Part shown: positions 12,908 through 25,470 of the stretch, piece after piece | Numbering within the stretch: position 1 is the stretch's first letter | Layout: the number at the start of each line of letters is the position of its first letter | Assembly: GCA_034766995.1 (NCBI GenBank) | Contig: CM068318.1 | Coordinates: 3,154,501-3,218,500, forward strand | Length of the DNA stretch: 64,000 bases | Direction: 5' to 3' | From: Acanthacorydalis orientalis | Taxonomy: Eukaryota > Arthropoda > Insecta > Megaloptera > Corydalidae | Notes under the pieces: model-generated | What the model was told of the DNA's origin: nothing | The model's database searches: none | What the model saw: the letters and a program-made list of their open reading frames with translations, nothing else | Position numbers and translations under genes: made by a program

Positions 12908-14010
12908 TATACGAGGTCTGCCAATTTAATTCCCGGCCTGGCACAATGAAAAGAAACACAATGTAACTGACCCGAAAAATGTTTGATATTTATTCAAAGT
13001 AATCCCCATTCACTATAGTACACTAGTTGCAACGTTCTAAAAGTGTTCGAAAACAGTCGGAAGAAGCGTCCGAAGAAACTGCTTTCAGTTCGACGGTCAT
13101 ATTTTTTTTAATACCTTCTACAACACCATAAAGTCATTTTCCTTTGAGAACAATTTTCACTTTAGGAAAAAGTAAAATGTCTGCTTGTACCAAGTCAGGT
13201 GAATAGAGTAGGTGATTGATCTCGACAACGCCGCGTCGTTTCGCGAGAAATGACTTCGCAATCAGTGCAGAATGAGCAGGTGCATTGTCATGCAACAACA
13301 ACAAAATGCTCACTTCTTGAAATTGCGGTCGTACTTGAGAAACGCTCGCAATAATTTATTCATCACTTCAAAGTAGAATGCACTATATAAACTGTTGCGT
13401 CTTTCAGGTACAAATTATTTATGGATCGCACCCTGTTTGTCGAAAGAGGTAATCAGCGGGGTTTTCATTCTAGATTCTTGCAAACATGATTTTTTGTGTC
13501 TTGGCGATGACGATTTTTCAATCCAGTGATAATGCGGTTAAGAAAATTTGCATTGTCGCGACGTCTTCTCGGGTTCTGCCCATCCACGAGACTGGACGGG
13601 ACGAACTTTACACAAATCTTCCTCTTTCCCAGATCTTCATGTAAATTTTGTCGAAGCGTCTCATTATTGATGTTCAGCTCATTTCCCACCATTCGGTTAT
13701 CTTATCTCGTTTGAACCATTCAAACACACAGACACAAGACATTATCACCATACACAGTTTTCAACATTTCAAAAGTTTCTGTTGCACTTTTCCCTAATTT
13801 ACTGCAAACTTTAATATTCGTTCGTTGCTCCATAACGACTGACTCAAATATAACGTACGTTGTTGTGCGGAAACTAACAGCCATTCGATCCTGTCTTGAG
13901 CATCCTCTATTGACAAAACTATAAATTATTATATGCCACTTTTGATTTAAATTTATAGCGACTCCAGTTCTGCACGGTCAATCCAGGAATTAAATTGCCA
14001 AACCTCGTTA
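12908..14010 (-). mobile_element. Mariner element remnant with terminal inverted repeats
   Basis: The left end at about 12911 reads ACGAGGTCTGCCAATTTAAT and then TCCCGG. The right end, read inward on the minus strand from about 14008, is ACGAGGTTTGGCAATTTAAT and then TCCTGG. These are near-identical inverted repeats of about 26 bp, with TA on the outer side as expected for mariner target duplication. The element is about 1.1 kb and encloses the broken transposase on the minus strand. Confidence 0.8.
12990..13833 (-). pseudogene. Degenerate mariner transposase
   Basis: Read on the minus strand, the relic opens with MEQRTNIKVCSKLGKSATET, typical of insect mariner transposases. Next come INNETLRQNLHEDLGKRKIC (the second helix-turn-helix region, encoded within 13465-13692), then HDNAPAHSALIAKSFLAKRR around the second catalytic Asp, YSPDL, LFPKVKIVLKG, and NGDYFE before the stop at 12990. 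The intact protein is about 345 aa; here about 280 codons remain, with several frameshifts, a stop and an internal deletion that removes much of the middle. It cannot make an active enzyme. It is flanked by inverted repeats (separate entry). Confidence 0.88.
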
Positions 14011-14387
14011 GACTTAAAAAGCGAACTTCCATGTATGTCTTTTAAATATACTTAGTAATTTATCTCAGATTGTATATAGTTCTTTAACACTGCGTACAAG
14101 TCTCATAAATAAAACCGAACTTACATAAAATTGAAATTCCAACAACTTAAATACAAATCGTAAATTTTTAGAGTATACGTGGCTTGCTTTGTAATGTTTA
14201 CACAACGGATCTCATAGATTATTGAAATCCGTGTTTATTTAAATAAATTACAGATTCGGTTTTGTATAATTCATGTTTTTAACAGATATGTACGTAATGT
14301 ATACAAATGGAACAGAAATAATAATCGTTTTAAAGCATTTCTAATTTTTGTTACATCATCGACTTCTGGTAGAATATACACACACAC

Positions 14388-14470
<83 letters not shown>

Positions 14471-15599
14471 AGTAGCATTTTCCAAAGTATGGCACACGTA
14501 TCTCCGAAGATATGCGAAAAGGATTCAATTCTCATACATTTTTTACGTTTTTTTTTTGCTTAAAACAATTAATTAATAATCATTTTATAAGAAGAGATTT
14601 CACAAATCAATTTATCACTCATCTCGCAAACACAAAATAAATCCGATCATAAATGATAAACAGATGATTTTTAAAAATCTTTAAAATTTGCTCAGGAGCT
14701 TACAATGTGTAAACACTTTCTTGAAACTGTCTTTAAGCTGTCTCTGTTCCCAAAATTTCAAATTCGTATCTTTAACCCCAGTCGATCTGTGAGGCCTTTG
14801 AATGTTCTCATATTAACATTGAATCGTACATCATCCGCCATCATTCCATCATCTTCAAAGAGCTATACTGCAGAAACCCCCTTCTGTATAATCAACAATC
14901 AAAAATAATCAATAATCATTTAACTTTTTTCATAAGGAAAAATATTTTGTTTTATAGAATAAGGAGGACTGTATATTTTTTATATATAATTATTTTTTAA
15001 ACAGATTTCCAGTTCTGATTACTTCTACTTCTGTTTTTCAGACTAAATATGCCTTTGTAACAAAGAATATCTTGGTTAACATTTTCAATAACTATATTTT
15101 TTTATCTATATTGGAATTATTCTATAAATCTCTGAAATTTTAAACATCATCTTTGATCTTCCTGAAGAAATCGTTCCGAATACACGTGTTAGTTTTTAAC
15201 ACTTTTTTTTATTATAATCATCATCTTTATTTACTGTTGTTACTTGTCTGCTGCGTATTTCTTGATTTTCTTCGATACTTTATACAATATAGACAAAAAC
15301 ATTAAAAAAGGAATAAGTTTAAATCGAGGTTTTGTTAAGCAAATTTTGTTTGTAATTATTTTTTCTAAAAAAAAAAACCCGCAACAATTTTACAATCATC
15401 TGAAATATAAGAAATGTATATATATAAATTGATTCATTAATAAAATAGTCTATTTATTACTTACAACGAAATATAAATACGTAGAACACAAAATATCCAA
15501 AACATGTAAATATTTAATATTAAAAAAATATATTTTAGGTAAATTGTATACAATAGTTTCGTATATGTGTATAAATATAAAACAGAATTTACAATAATC
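14011..15599. other. AT-rich intergenic DNA
   Basis: Contains one long TA array and nothing else recognisable. It separates the convergent BTBD2 (+) and TMEM221-like (-) genes together with the mariner remnant. Confidence 0.65.
14376..14467. repeat. (CA)n(TA)n microsatellite
   Basis: A CA tract, then TA with one C interruption near 14431. Confidence 0.97.
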
Positions 15600-15626
15600 A
15601 ATATACAGATCAAATTTGCATTTATT
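15453..15626 (-). terminator. Candidate poly(A) signals for the TMEM221-like gene
   Basis: On the minus strand AATAAA lies at 15626-15621 and 15458-15453, about 460 and 630 nt past the stop codon. The interval 15600-16085 is the likely 3' UTR. The hexamer is common here by chance, so this is a weak call. Confidence 0.3.
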
Positions 15627-16085
15627 TAAATTTGTAAGAGGGCAGTGTGTGTGTCTAGATGCGAATAATTTGTACTTACTATTCAGTGTTGTGAATACAG
15701 TGATCACATACGGGGCAAGACGTTCCAACAGTTGTATTTCACGGACGATGAGAGAGATTGCTACGAGAAAGGTCTATTGGCAAGAGATGAACGGAATATA
15801 TTAACTATGTTACAATCTTAAAACATTTGTACATGATATTTATAAGAATAAAAAGGATATCCGATAAATAACAAACAAACAAAAAGAAAAAAAAAACAAA
15901 CAAAACGTGTTCCTGTAACGAAGAAGAAACAAAACTCGACACGGAAAATGTTCGTCGCATTATTCTTATTTAATTTTGTTTTTTTTTTTTTTTACACGTA
16001 CTATTTACACAGATCGAGTACACGACGCACGAGACGGACCGTGTGAAAGGCGAGCCTCCCGGCCGCACACCCTCGACATGGAATC

Positions 16086-16672
16086 TCAGACTAACGTTGA
16101 AAGTTCGTGGGGTGAGTTCGTTGTGCCGACACTGCTCATGTCGTGGCCGCCCGTCGTCGTGAGAGGAACACTAGGGCTGATGCTACCGCTCGCCTCCCTC
16201 GGATGACTCGTCCCGTGGCCGACGGCGACGGTCAACTTACCCCCCAAGCCGCCGGGCGTCGTCGGCGTCGGCGGCGTGGTCGTCGACGGCCTGATTATAT
16301 AAGGCCCGCCGGCGACGGAGTGCGCTGATATATGCGATTGGTTCATCGGCATATGGACTGAATGATACGACTGGTTATGATTTGCGTATATGCCTCCGCC
16401 CTGTGTCGACGTATTCAAAACATTTGGATTTGTAATACTGACGTTTTGACTGGGAAATATTTGCGTGGACGACGCTATCGCCTGCGCTGCGTGCTGCTGC
16501 TCTTGCTGGTGCTGTAACGCGAGCGCTTTCACTGCATTCGTCTTCTCCCGTTGCCAGATGAACACGTTGTGCACCATCGCACATCCGCAGAAGATAATAC
16601 CGAGTCCGATGAACGCACTCGTCACTATAGCCGGCGTCGAATGGAATTGAATGAAGGTGTAGAGGATTATAC
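16086..16672 (-). CDS. TMEM221-like four-TM protein, terminal exon
   Basis: The exon follows an acceptor (GCATTCTTACAG) and starts with GT, completing Gly278, so TM3 ends IILYTFIQF. TM4 is about 291-316 (PAIVTSAFIGLGIIFCGCAM, then VHNVFIW). A basic turn (QREKT) opens a 155-residue cytosolic tail: Gln-rich (QHQQEQQ), then His/Asn/Ser-rich, then Thr-Pro-rich (TTTPPTPTTP). The last residues are HELSTLV, with Thr at -2 and Val at 0, the class I PDZ-ligand pattern. The whole protein is 472 aa; human TMEM221 is shorter, about 290 aa, so the long low-complexity ends would be an arthropod extension. The open frame running upstream of 16672 is intron read-through. An unseen alternative terminal exon cannot be excluded. 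Confidence 0.85.
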
Positions 16673-17798
16673 CTGTAAGAATGCACACGTTCAGAGTTCG
16701 ACTCGCCGACGAGCACCGTGCAAATTTAAAAGACGCATTTGCAGTATCAGATTCATTCGGAACTAAAAGTGAACCGAACAAGCCGAGCGAAACTTTAAAA
16801 AATCATTAACGAACTACTTCACATATATATTAAATGATAATTTAAAATACGCCCTCGATAAGCAATAACCACCCTTTGACTCTTTCGAAAAAAAACTATC
16901 ATAAATTAAACCGGGAAATTACGTTAATCAACATACATTTTACTATTATTATTATTATACATGAAATGTCCCTAATATTTTTTGTACACTCTCGAGGCTA
17001 CAATTCAGAAACACAATCAGATTATTTCCATCACTCGTACATTCTTTGTGTTACATACAAATTATGTTCAAATACTTTCAGGCATTGAGAAACAACAACT
17101 CAAACATGTATTTCCTCGAAACAATAATCAAATATAATGTAAATGATGTGAATTAACTGGAACGAGAGGAATTCATCTTATCATTTTTTTATTCATCGAC
17201 CGTGTTCATAAATGAGTTTGAAAATCACACAACTGCATACAGAAATTAAAATATCTAACAGGTATCTTTAGTACAAGCTATACACAAAAAGGATTTATAT
17301 GACAACATTAAAGTACTGATGACATGTATTTAGTATGAAAAATCACAGGTATCTCAAGTCAGTGTTTAGAGAACGTGTCTCAAGTCTGAACACTATCAAC
17401 AATTTATTCTAAAGGCATTAAATAAAACTCGAAATCTTATTACATTTGTACCAAAACGTATAGAAAAAATATTTTGTTATTCTATACAAATTTTATATAC
17501 ATTTTGACAGCAATATCATAACTTTAAAACGAAATACTCATTGATTTAAATAAGAATTTATTGGATATTCTAAACATTTATACAATATTAGTCATTTTCA
17601 TCCATTATAGACAGAAATTATTATTAAAATTATTCAATGTTTCACTCGGAAACACGATAATATTGCTAATAAAACGTAAGTAATTGCTCGTAGTTAGAAT
17701 ATTTTTTAAAGTGACAAAAATATAGAGATGCTGGAACTTTTCTCATTTTTACAAATGGAATTTTATACTTTACACGTACTTCTTATTGACGAAAATCA

Positions 17799-17799
<1 letters not shown>

Positions 17800-17851
<52 letters not shown>
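17800..17851. repeat. (TA)n microsatellite
   Basis: About 52 bp of AT followed by a short GTAT run; intron 2. Confidence 0.97.
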
Positions 17852-17853
<2 letters not shown>

Positions 17854-18315
17854 TATGTATGTATGTACATTCATATACATATCGAAAATGGCATATCTTG
17901 TAATATGATCTTAAACCTGTTCAGTGAGAATGCTACTTAATGTAAAAATATGATATTGAGCAGATTTTAAATGTATATTACTCGCTATATGTTATTATTA
18001 TCAACCATATAATTTAAGTACGACATGTGACAACACTGAATGAAAGAGAAAGAATGTGCAGTGGGTTTCTGTATGCATACATTCGTATAATTGATTTTTA
18101 TTATAATTGCATAATGACTTGATATGGATGAAACATAAAAACATACGGCTAAACCGAGCGTTTATATTTAAAAGGAGCACGATCACGTCTCAATAGTTTT
18201 TGGCGACGGTTCTGTTGTAAAATTTGGTCAAAAAAATGCTGACAGAAAAATGTTTTCATCGAATTAATCAAATTTGGTTAAAGAAAAAGGTTTTTTGGTT
18301 TTAGAAAAATCAACG

Positions 18316-18660
18316 AAGTGAAATCTTTTACTTTTACAGGTGGATCCTTCATTCGTCCCGTATAAAAACACATTTCCTGATTAAAAATGTTCAATAATTG
18401 ATTATTTTTGATTGTTGCTAATATGCATTTCGAAAGCGATTCCGTCATCCTCAGAGTGTTAAAGTACAGAAAGATGAAAAATCCAAATCTGTCTATATGT
18501 TAACGTTCTGAAAATAATAGCATCGCCATCAAAATACTGATAGGAAACAATCAAAAATGATTAATCGACAACTACTGAACACTTTTGATCGGAAAATAAT
18601 GATGGTTTAAGAGATGGGTGGAAAATTCATTTCTCAAAATGAATTTAACCACAGAGCCAA
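18316..18660. mobile_element. Foldback MITE copy (full), first of three in a row
   Basis: Both arms are present: CTGATTAAAAATGTTCAATA, TTTTTGATTGTTGC, GCATTTCGAAAGCGATTCCG, then the inverse AACAATCAAAAATGATTAAT, GAACACTTTTGATCGG and ATGAATTTAACCACAG. Lies in intron 2. Confidence 0.8.
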
Positions 18661-18702
18661 GATTATTTCGTGAAATCTTCTATTCATAATTATAATTTTA
18701 TA

Positions 18703-19045
18703 ACTGACCAAATGCACTTTCACACACGAGTGCGAAAACTCCTAAACTCTTCACAGACCACACATTATTTTTCTGATCGAAATGTTATCATTAACTGATT
18801 ATTAATTATCTTTGATTGTTGCTTATGCGCATTTCAAAGGCGATATTTTTATCCTCAGAGTAATAAAATACAGAAAAATAATAAATCCAGATTTTTCGAT
18901 ACATTACAGCTTTTATAATAATAGCGTCGCTTTCGGAATATGCACAAGGAACGATTAAAATGAATAAATAGCCAATTATTGAATGTTTTCAAGCCGAAAA
19001 GATATGGGCTGTGAAATGAACGAAAAATGCATTGACAGATCCAAA
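18703..19045. mobile_element. Foldback MITE copy (full), second of three
   Basis: The left end ACCAAATGCACTTTCAC leads to CTGATCGAAATG, TTTGATTGTTGCTTATGCGC and ATCCTCAGAGTAATAAAATA. The inverse arm contains GGAATATGCACAAGGAAC, ATTATTGAATGTTTTC and GGGCTGTGAAATGAAC. Confidence 0.75.
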
Positions 19046-19089
19046 ACTATATTGTGAAAGATTTTATTTGTAATTACATTTTTATCACT

Positions 19090-19265
19090 ATGGCTAAGTT
19101 CACTTTCAAAATTGAATTTGGAAAACCCGTACATTACAAATAAGCCATAAAATTCATTCTGTTCAAAATTTCAGTGTAATTGATTACTGATCAATCGTTT
19201 TTTTTCTTATGCATATTTTGAATAAGATTTCGAACTGTACTTAAAGATTATAAGAATCGAAATCG
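19090..19265. mobile_element. Foldback MITE copy (left arm only), third of three
   Basis: Starts TGGCTAAGTTCACTTTCAAA and keeps diverged forms of the arm (GTTCAAAATTTCAG, GATTACTGATCAATCG, CTTATGCATATTTTGA). The right arm is missing. Confidence 0.6.
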
Positions 19266-19512
19266 ATCATAGAACTAGAAACGCAACTCTACGCCTCCGG
19301 GATCCAATAAGAAGAACAATTATGAACTATAGAAGTAATGAACAGAAAGATAATACACAACGACGATGAACAAATTATATTAAAATATAATTAAAATTCT
19401 CTAGACGATTTTTGATATGATTGTGTATTCGTTTTGTTAATTATTAAAAAAATACAGAAAATAGTTATTTTATTATTATTTCAATCAAAATGTCATACAA
19501 TTATATACACAC

Positions 19513-19517
<5 letters not shown>

Positions 19518-19549
<32 letters not shown>
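19518..19549. repeat. (TA)n microsatellite
   Basis: About 32 bp, preceded by a CA tract; intron 2. Confidence 0.95.
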
Positions 19550-19550
<1 letters not shown>

Positions 19551-20828
19551 AAATGTGTGACTAATCTTTTTTATATATTCTCAGCGTAGTGATTTTTTTT
19601 AATAGTTAGCTATAACTATTAATATACATTACATTATAAAATTTATGAAACATTTCAGATGTTTTTAAATACAATATATTTAAATGTCCGATAATAAATA
19701 TGCCCCGCGAGAGTCTTTTAAGTGGCATTACAATCATTTTTAATGAATATTTATACGATTCCCGCACGTCTGCGTATTTATATTACAATCGGACGAAGTG
19801 ATCGTCTCTGATTATAATTTGTATTGTAATAATTAATAGTATTAATTACGGTTCTATAAATTCAATTTATCAGAATTCGAATACATTAATTGACTCGTCT
19901 GAAGATAAAAGTCTCAGGTGGTGGCAGAATTAATATTTCTATTTATATGTAAATAGTTGTTTCGTTTTCATAAAACTAGTAAGAGTATCGGTAGCTTCAA
20001 TGCTGTCACGTGTTTTCTTTAAGAGATCTTTTCAATTTCTTGTAATGCAGGCGATGTTGTTTTTAATTAAAGTGCTCGAATTGAAATCGAGAAGTTTTGT
20101 ACGCTTTTTTTTAAATTGTGTATATTGTTTGATAATAATAGCTTTGATCTTTTCATGACATTGTAAGAACGGGTTCTTAATGAAAGGTTGGTATGTGTTA
20201 TAAGACTGGATTGAAAGGATTTTCACATCGATCAGCAGCCTGACGAGCTGACCACTTGGATTCAATCAGATGTCAGTACAGAATCTGTGTATTTTATGAA
20301 TTAAAGATATTAAGGCTAGTGTCGATGTGTACTAAACATATAATGTTACACATTGATAAAGAAATATAACAATTAAATAGAAATTTACAAAAAATTATAA
20401 TAAAAACAATTAAAAATTACATTCTGCCTCGGTTAAGAATTTTAAATTCTAATGAATTATATTACCCAAAAGTCTAAAAATCTAAAGATAAATTGAAAAT
20501 TCAGAGAAAAGTCTAATACCGTATACAAAGAGTCAAGAACTGATTTGCAATGAAAACTGAAAGAAACACCAAACAAACAAACAACTCAACGTCCGAGACC
20601 TCTTAATCCATTAATAAACACAATAGACTGGCCACTCTGACAATCGGCAACTGCATCCATTAAACTCGTACCGTGTCGTCAATCCATGTACATAAACAAA
20701 TTTTCGCGTATCGGAATATGATCCGAACATAAATACATTTTCTATTTACAATATTACAAAGATTGCACGAGCACGATAGCGATATAAATAATATATGTGC
20801 AGATTGTGTAATTTATATATTTCTGTAC

Positions 20829-20914
20829 CTGTTAAAAATACTGGTATCGATATAAAGAAACCTGCCACGGCGCACACTCTGCTTATTGATGACTTTTGGA
20901 GGTATTTGTTCGTC
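20829..20914 (-). CDS. TMEM221-like four-TM protein, exon 2
   Basis: This 86-nt exon lies between an acceptor (TATGTTACAG) and a donor (ACAG|GTACAG). Its first base completes an Arg codon left open by exon 1, and its last G opens a Gly codon finished by exon 3. It encodes residues 250-277 (TNKYLQKSSISR, VCAVAGFFISIPVFLT): a basic juxtamembrane linker and most of TM3. The hydrophobic segment continues without a break into exon 3, which is strong evidence for the join. Too short to stand out as a frame by itself, it sits about 29 kb from exon 1 and 4.2 kb from exon 3. Confidence 0.82.
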
Positions 20915-23139
20915 CTGTAACATACAATAAATGCATCAGTGTTATAAATCACGAGATAATCTCTGAAAAGAATGTGTCACACTCGCAGCGAGTTATTCGA
21001 AACGTCTCTGTACTCTTATAACCCAAAAATGTTGTGATGGCAGTGTGTTTTTTGCGGACGAGTTCACGCACAGACACGCGCACACATGTCCACAGGTCGG
21101 TAACAATAAAAGAAAATGAATGAAATGACTGCAAAAGAGGAAAAAGAAAACAACGATAAAAAATATTTCGTATTTGCAGACGTTTATTCTAATGTACACT
21201 TATTTACTTGAACGTAATTTAATTTATCTTTTTAATTGGCAAATACTCGAACATATAAGATACTTGTGTTTACTTCTGTCATTAATAATAGTTATCTATA
21301 TTTACTAAGTATACATGTTGATCAATTTAAACACACTTTAGTTTATTTCTACTCGAATACAAGTTCATTTTCTCGTCTGTTTCTTCTTAAGAATTTTTTA
21401 CAATACAAATCAAGTATTAGTTAATTATTCAATCCTGTTTCGACTTAACAACTTAATGACTATTAATAATATCGATATACGGGATTTGCTTTTATTTTAC
21501 AATATATTCTGTTTTCTATATGTTTTCAAAACAGTTTCAATTTCATTACTTTGCACTGAATTGTCCCGCTTGTCTTAGACCTGATTCATCTTTTAAGCAG
21601 TTAACATGTACGACTAGTTTTCCAGCTCTTGAGGAGATATTTAGATAGCTTCTTAATATATTCATCAACAAGTTCTCTAAATATATCTCAACAGATCAAA
21701 AATAATCGTTGCAGTTAACTACTCGAGTGAGTAATTAAGACCCGAGACAGCTAGAACAAAACACAGATATAAAAATATATAATTACAATATAACACCGGA
21801 TTCAAAGAAATCAATTAAAAAATCGTAATTATAATACTATAATCATTAAATATATTTAGTGTGCACAAATTATAGATTTTTTTCATTTTCAATTTCCCTG
21901 CTCTTCCACCATTACAGTCACTATGAAAAAAATGATAAGCATAAAGACACATTAACTAAAATAATAATAAAATTTATATAAAGATTATAATAAATCAAAT
22001 TCGGTTACTCTCTAGATAAAACTGCCAATTGTCGCAAATTTCCTGATTTGGTCTTTTGCTGAAAGCAAGTGAAGAAGAGAATAGCTCTAAGTGTGCAAGA
22101 TTATAGTTTGTTCCCAATTATCATCACTTTATTGAAAATAGAATATTTACTTATATTAATAAGAATATAGTTTTTTTGACAGACTAATTGTTATCTAATG
22201 TACAAGAGAGGATTTTCTTTTCAATCATCCATTATTTTTTAATTTTAATATCTGTTTAAATGTATACAATTAAATATATTTTTCTTATTAACTAATGTAA
22301 ACAGATCGTTAAAATGAGAAGAATGAGGAGGAAGAGTTGAACCAGCAATAGATTAGATAGAGATAAAATAATATATATATATGTTATTTTGTAATAAAAT
22401 GAACTCGACAAAACGTTCGTTAATATCGTTATAACAACATGTTTATTTTTAGTAAAATGTGTATGAATGTATTGAAGTGACTCACTGTATTAGATCGTTT
22501 TTAATAAAAATAAATAAATGCATATTTATGAATACTGGTAGAGAGTAATGACTTTGAAATGTATTCATCCAGTCGACGCGAATGAAAATATAAATCGACA
22601 ACTGACAACCGAGCATAATAGTAGAATTGAAAAATGATTATTGACCATTTTTATGCGAGGAAATTGATAATATCAGAATGGACGGATTGTCAGAAAACTC
22701 GAGCTGACTGTAAATCTGGAAAACGTTGAATTGAACGTGAAATTTATCGAATAACGGATGAATTCAGATAAGTACACGATATGAAAATATCAAGGCTGAC
22801 GAGTTGTTCTCTACAACACTCTCTTTCTCTTTGTAATGTGTGTTTTTTTTTTATTTCATTCGTATTGACGTTTTGAAAATTTGTAATTTGTTTAAAGAAC
22901 ATTACAAATGTACACACACATTTATATAAAAAAGGAGAATGAGAGACGTATAAACGAATTAAATGCTCGGATTACATTTTAAATATTCATCAAATAATTG
23001 AATTCATTGTAAGAAGTATAATAGTTAAATTTCCATATATACTTGTTCTCTCTACCCATTTTCATTTGTGTAAGGATTAAGGAATTTGCAAATTTAACAG
23101 GAATAATCTCTCCTATTGATTTTTTATATAATCTGTTTT

Positions 23140-23141
<2 letters not shown>

Positions 23142-23183
<42 letters not shown>
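23142..23183. repeat. (TA)n microsatellite
   Basis: About 42 bp of AT; intron 1. Confidence 0.96.
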
Positions 23184-23186
<3 letters not shown>

Positions 23187-23999
23187 TACAATTAGATTAA
23201 ATAATAAAATATAATTTTATAACCTTAATTACTCAGGGCTGTTTGTGATCTTTAATTATTTAATTTTCAAAATTGTATGATCTGATACTAATACATAATG
23301 TATAGACCCACTAGTTGATAAAGGCGTGGAAAAACGGCTAAAAAAATATTATTATCTACAGAACAAGAAAAATCAGTCCGACTTTTCAAAATGTTCATAA
23401 GTTTGGTTCGGTACGGATCGAAAAAACATGTTTATGGATACGATTTCTTTAAAAATGGAAACATTTGATGAAATCAATATCAAGGAACAAGAATCTCTTA
23501 TTTAACATATCAAGATATATTCACAAACTTTAAAGAAGGTCAGGTCAGGTGTTACAAGAATAGTCATTTGGTTTTGTATGAGCAGCACGTTCAATTTTAC
23601 AATTCTGCATCTGAAAACAGGGAACTATCAGAAATGCAAGAAATGCATAGCAAGCAGTGGAGATGAATAGAAACAGATAAGCATTTCTGCTATATTCGAG
23701 GCTAGATTTCTGGTTAGATAATTCGGTGTCTTATCGTGAAGATGATGAGACTGTCGTCGCGAATGTATGCCATGTTGGAAGATATTTTTCGATCTATTTT
23801 AATATAGAGATTTTAATATCGATCCTGTCTCTTTAAAAGACTTATTTGTTTTGATTGAATTACACGTAAATCGTTTATGGAATGTTTTCATTACATCACG
23901 CTGTTATACCATTTGCATTGAATGTGTAAAGTGCAGCAATAATAAACAAATCAATCGAATAATTCATTCTCAGCGCATTACTATCATGAAACACTATAT

Positions 24000-24550
24000 A
24001 AGCTAACCTTCACAGTTCCGCTTAACCAAACTACTAGCGGTAGGTCTGTGTGTATAAGAAATCGTGTGTCGGTGTGTGTGTATGTGTACGGCTATAGTTT
24101 TTAGCCAGGCATGCTGCCTTGACCAGCGATGGAATTCCTACTAGGTCACACCTACAGAGCGATCCCCGCCTGTCCCCACCACTGACACTCTCATGCTGTC
24201 GCTGCCGCACCTGACCAACAGAAACCTGTCCCGAAGTTTCGTTATGTTACCAACTATATTCTTCAGCCGAACACAAACAAGACCTATCTTTTTATTCGGG
24301 GATAATCCTTTTACCTCTGCATTGCATGTTTTGGCGGGAGATGATGCCTCCTCGCACGTACGTGCAGACAAACGTACGGTGACGATTCGGTGATCGGTCG
24401 ACGTAGATGTCGGTTTCCTGTATGGTTTTCAGTGTTTTTGTAATTCTGTTTACGACGGATCGCCAGTTCCGAACGATCGTTAATAACCGATGAACATTCG
24501 GATCTGAACGATTATCGTTCGGACTAGCTAGCAATAAATTCACAACGAAA
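24000..24550. promoter_or_regulatory. GC-richer island in intron 1
   Basis: A non-repetitive block lies in AT-rich intron, with GATCCCCGCCTGTCCCC and, at 24354-24365, the perfect palindrome GCACGTACGTGC. Short open frames on both strands match nothing I recognise. An enhancer, alternative promoter or non-coding exon is possible. Confidence 0.3.
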
Positions 24551-25174
24551 AACACTCTTCATGCAATTTATTTATACTCTATTAAGTATACATTATTACT
24601 CATTTAAATTTCTATCAGCTAGATTATACTCTCTGAATATGTCTTTTGTATGCCACAGCTTTGACTGGCTAATAAGAAAAAAATCTATATTTAACGATAA
24701 TAGAAAATCTCGTGATAAAATATCCGTTAATCTATTTGATAGACTACTTTTACAGTTCAGTTTAACACACGAATTTAATAATTAGTCATGCATGTCACCA
24801 AACATACATGTACCGTTTAATATACAACGATGATAATATAAAAGGACAGCTGTTGAAAATTTATACAATATCAACGAACATTCAATTAAATGATAACATA
24901 AATGTATTTATAGAGTTTTAAAGATCATTTGTGAAGACCAGATGGTGAAATGGTTTGATTCGAAAAACAGTATGGATCATATTTCATAAATTAATATCGT
25001 CATGTATTCTCTTCGAATGCTATTTAAAATGTTGTATAATATTCACAGATTAAACACTGGATATCACTCTTTACACACTAAAAAAATGTGCAACAGTTTA
25101 TTATTATTCATGTGATGCAATTTTCAAAGCATTTCAATGTTAAAAGTATAATTGTTATCACAATACAGTTCTGA

Positions 25175-25470
25175 TATTGGATAAATTCATTTTTTTTCAT
25201 CCCACAAATCATAAAATATGTCTGATCAAAAATGTTCAATAAATCATTGATCAATTTCGATTGTTGCTTATGCATATTCGATGGCGATGCCATCATCTTC
25301 AGAGCAGTAAGTTACAGAAAAATCTGTATCATAGTAATCTGAAGATGATGTCATCTTCATCGAAATGCACATTAAGCAGCAGTCGATAATGATTTCTTTA
25401 ACATTTTTGATTAGAACTTTTTTTATGGTTTATAAAGCGAATAAAGAATTCATTTGTGAAAATGTAGTCT
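25175..25470. mobile_element. Foldback MITE copy (full)
   Basis: Left arm: TTTTTTCATCCCACAAATCA, GTCTGATCAAAAATGTTCAA, CGATTGTTGCTTATGC, GATGGCGATGCCATCATC. Right arm: GATGTCATCTTCATCGAAAT, ACATTTTTGATTAGAAC, AAGAATTCATTTGTGAAAAT. One of the best preserved copies. Confidence 0.82.

Larger units (their letters stand above)
16673..20828 (-). other. Intron 2 of the TMEM221-like gene
   Basis: A 4156-nt intron with GT (donor GTACAG) and AG (TTACAG) ends in phase 1. It contains TA arrays at 17800-17851 and 19518-19549 and three consecutive copies of the foldback MITE between 18316 and 19265. No other coding sequence was recognised. Confidence 0.8.

Noticed and set aside
15616..15804. 62-codon plus-strand frame
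   Set aside because: Lies in the probable 3' UTR of the minus-strand gene, with no domain or splice support.
16673..16781. Upstream extension of the terminal exon to a start codon at 16781
   Set aside because: It reads through the intron; the acceptor at 16673 joins TM3 seamlessly to exon 2.
23537..23555. AGGTCAGGTCAGGTG resembling nuclear-receptor half-sites
   Set aside because: Half-sites overlap rather than forming a standard spaced repeat; surroundings show no other regulatory sign.
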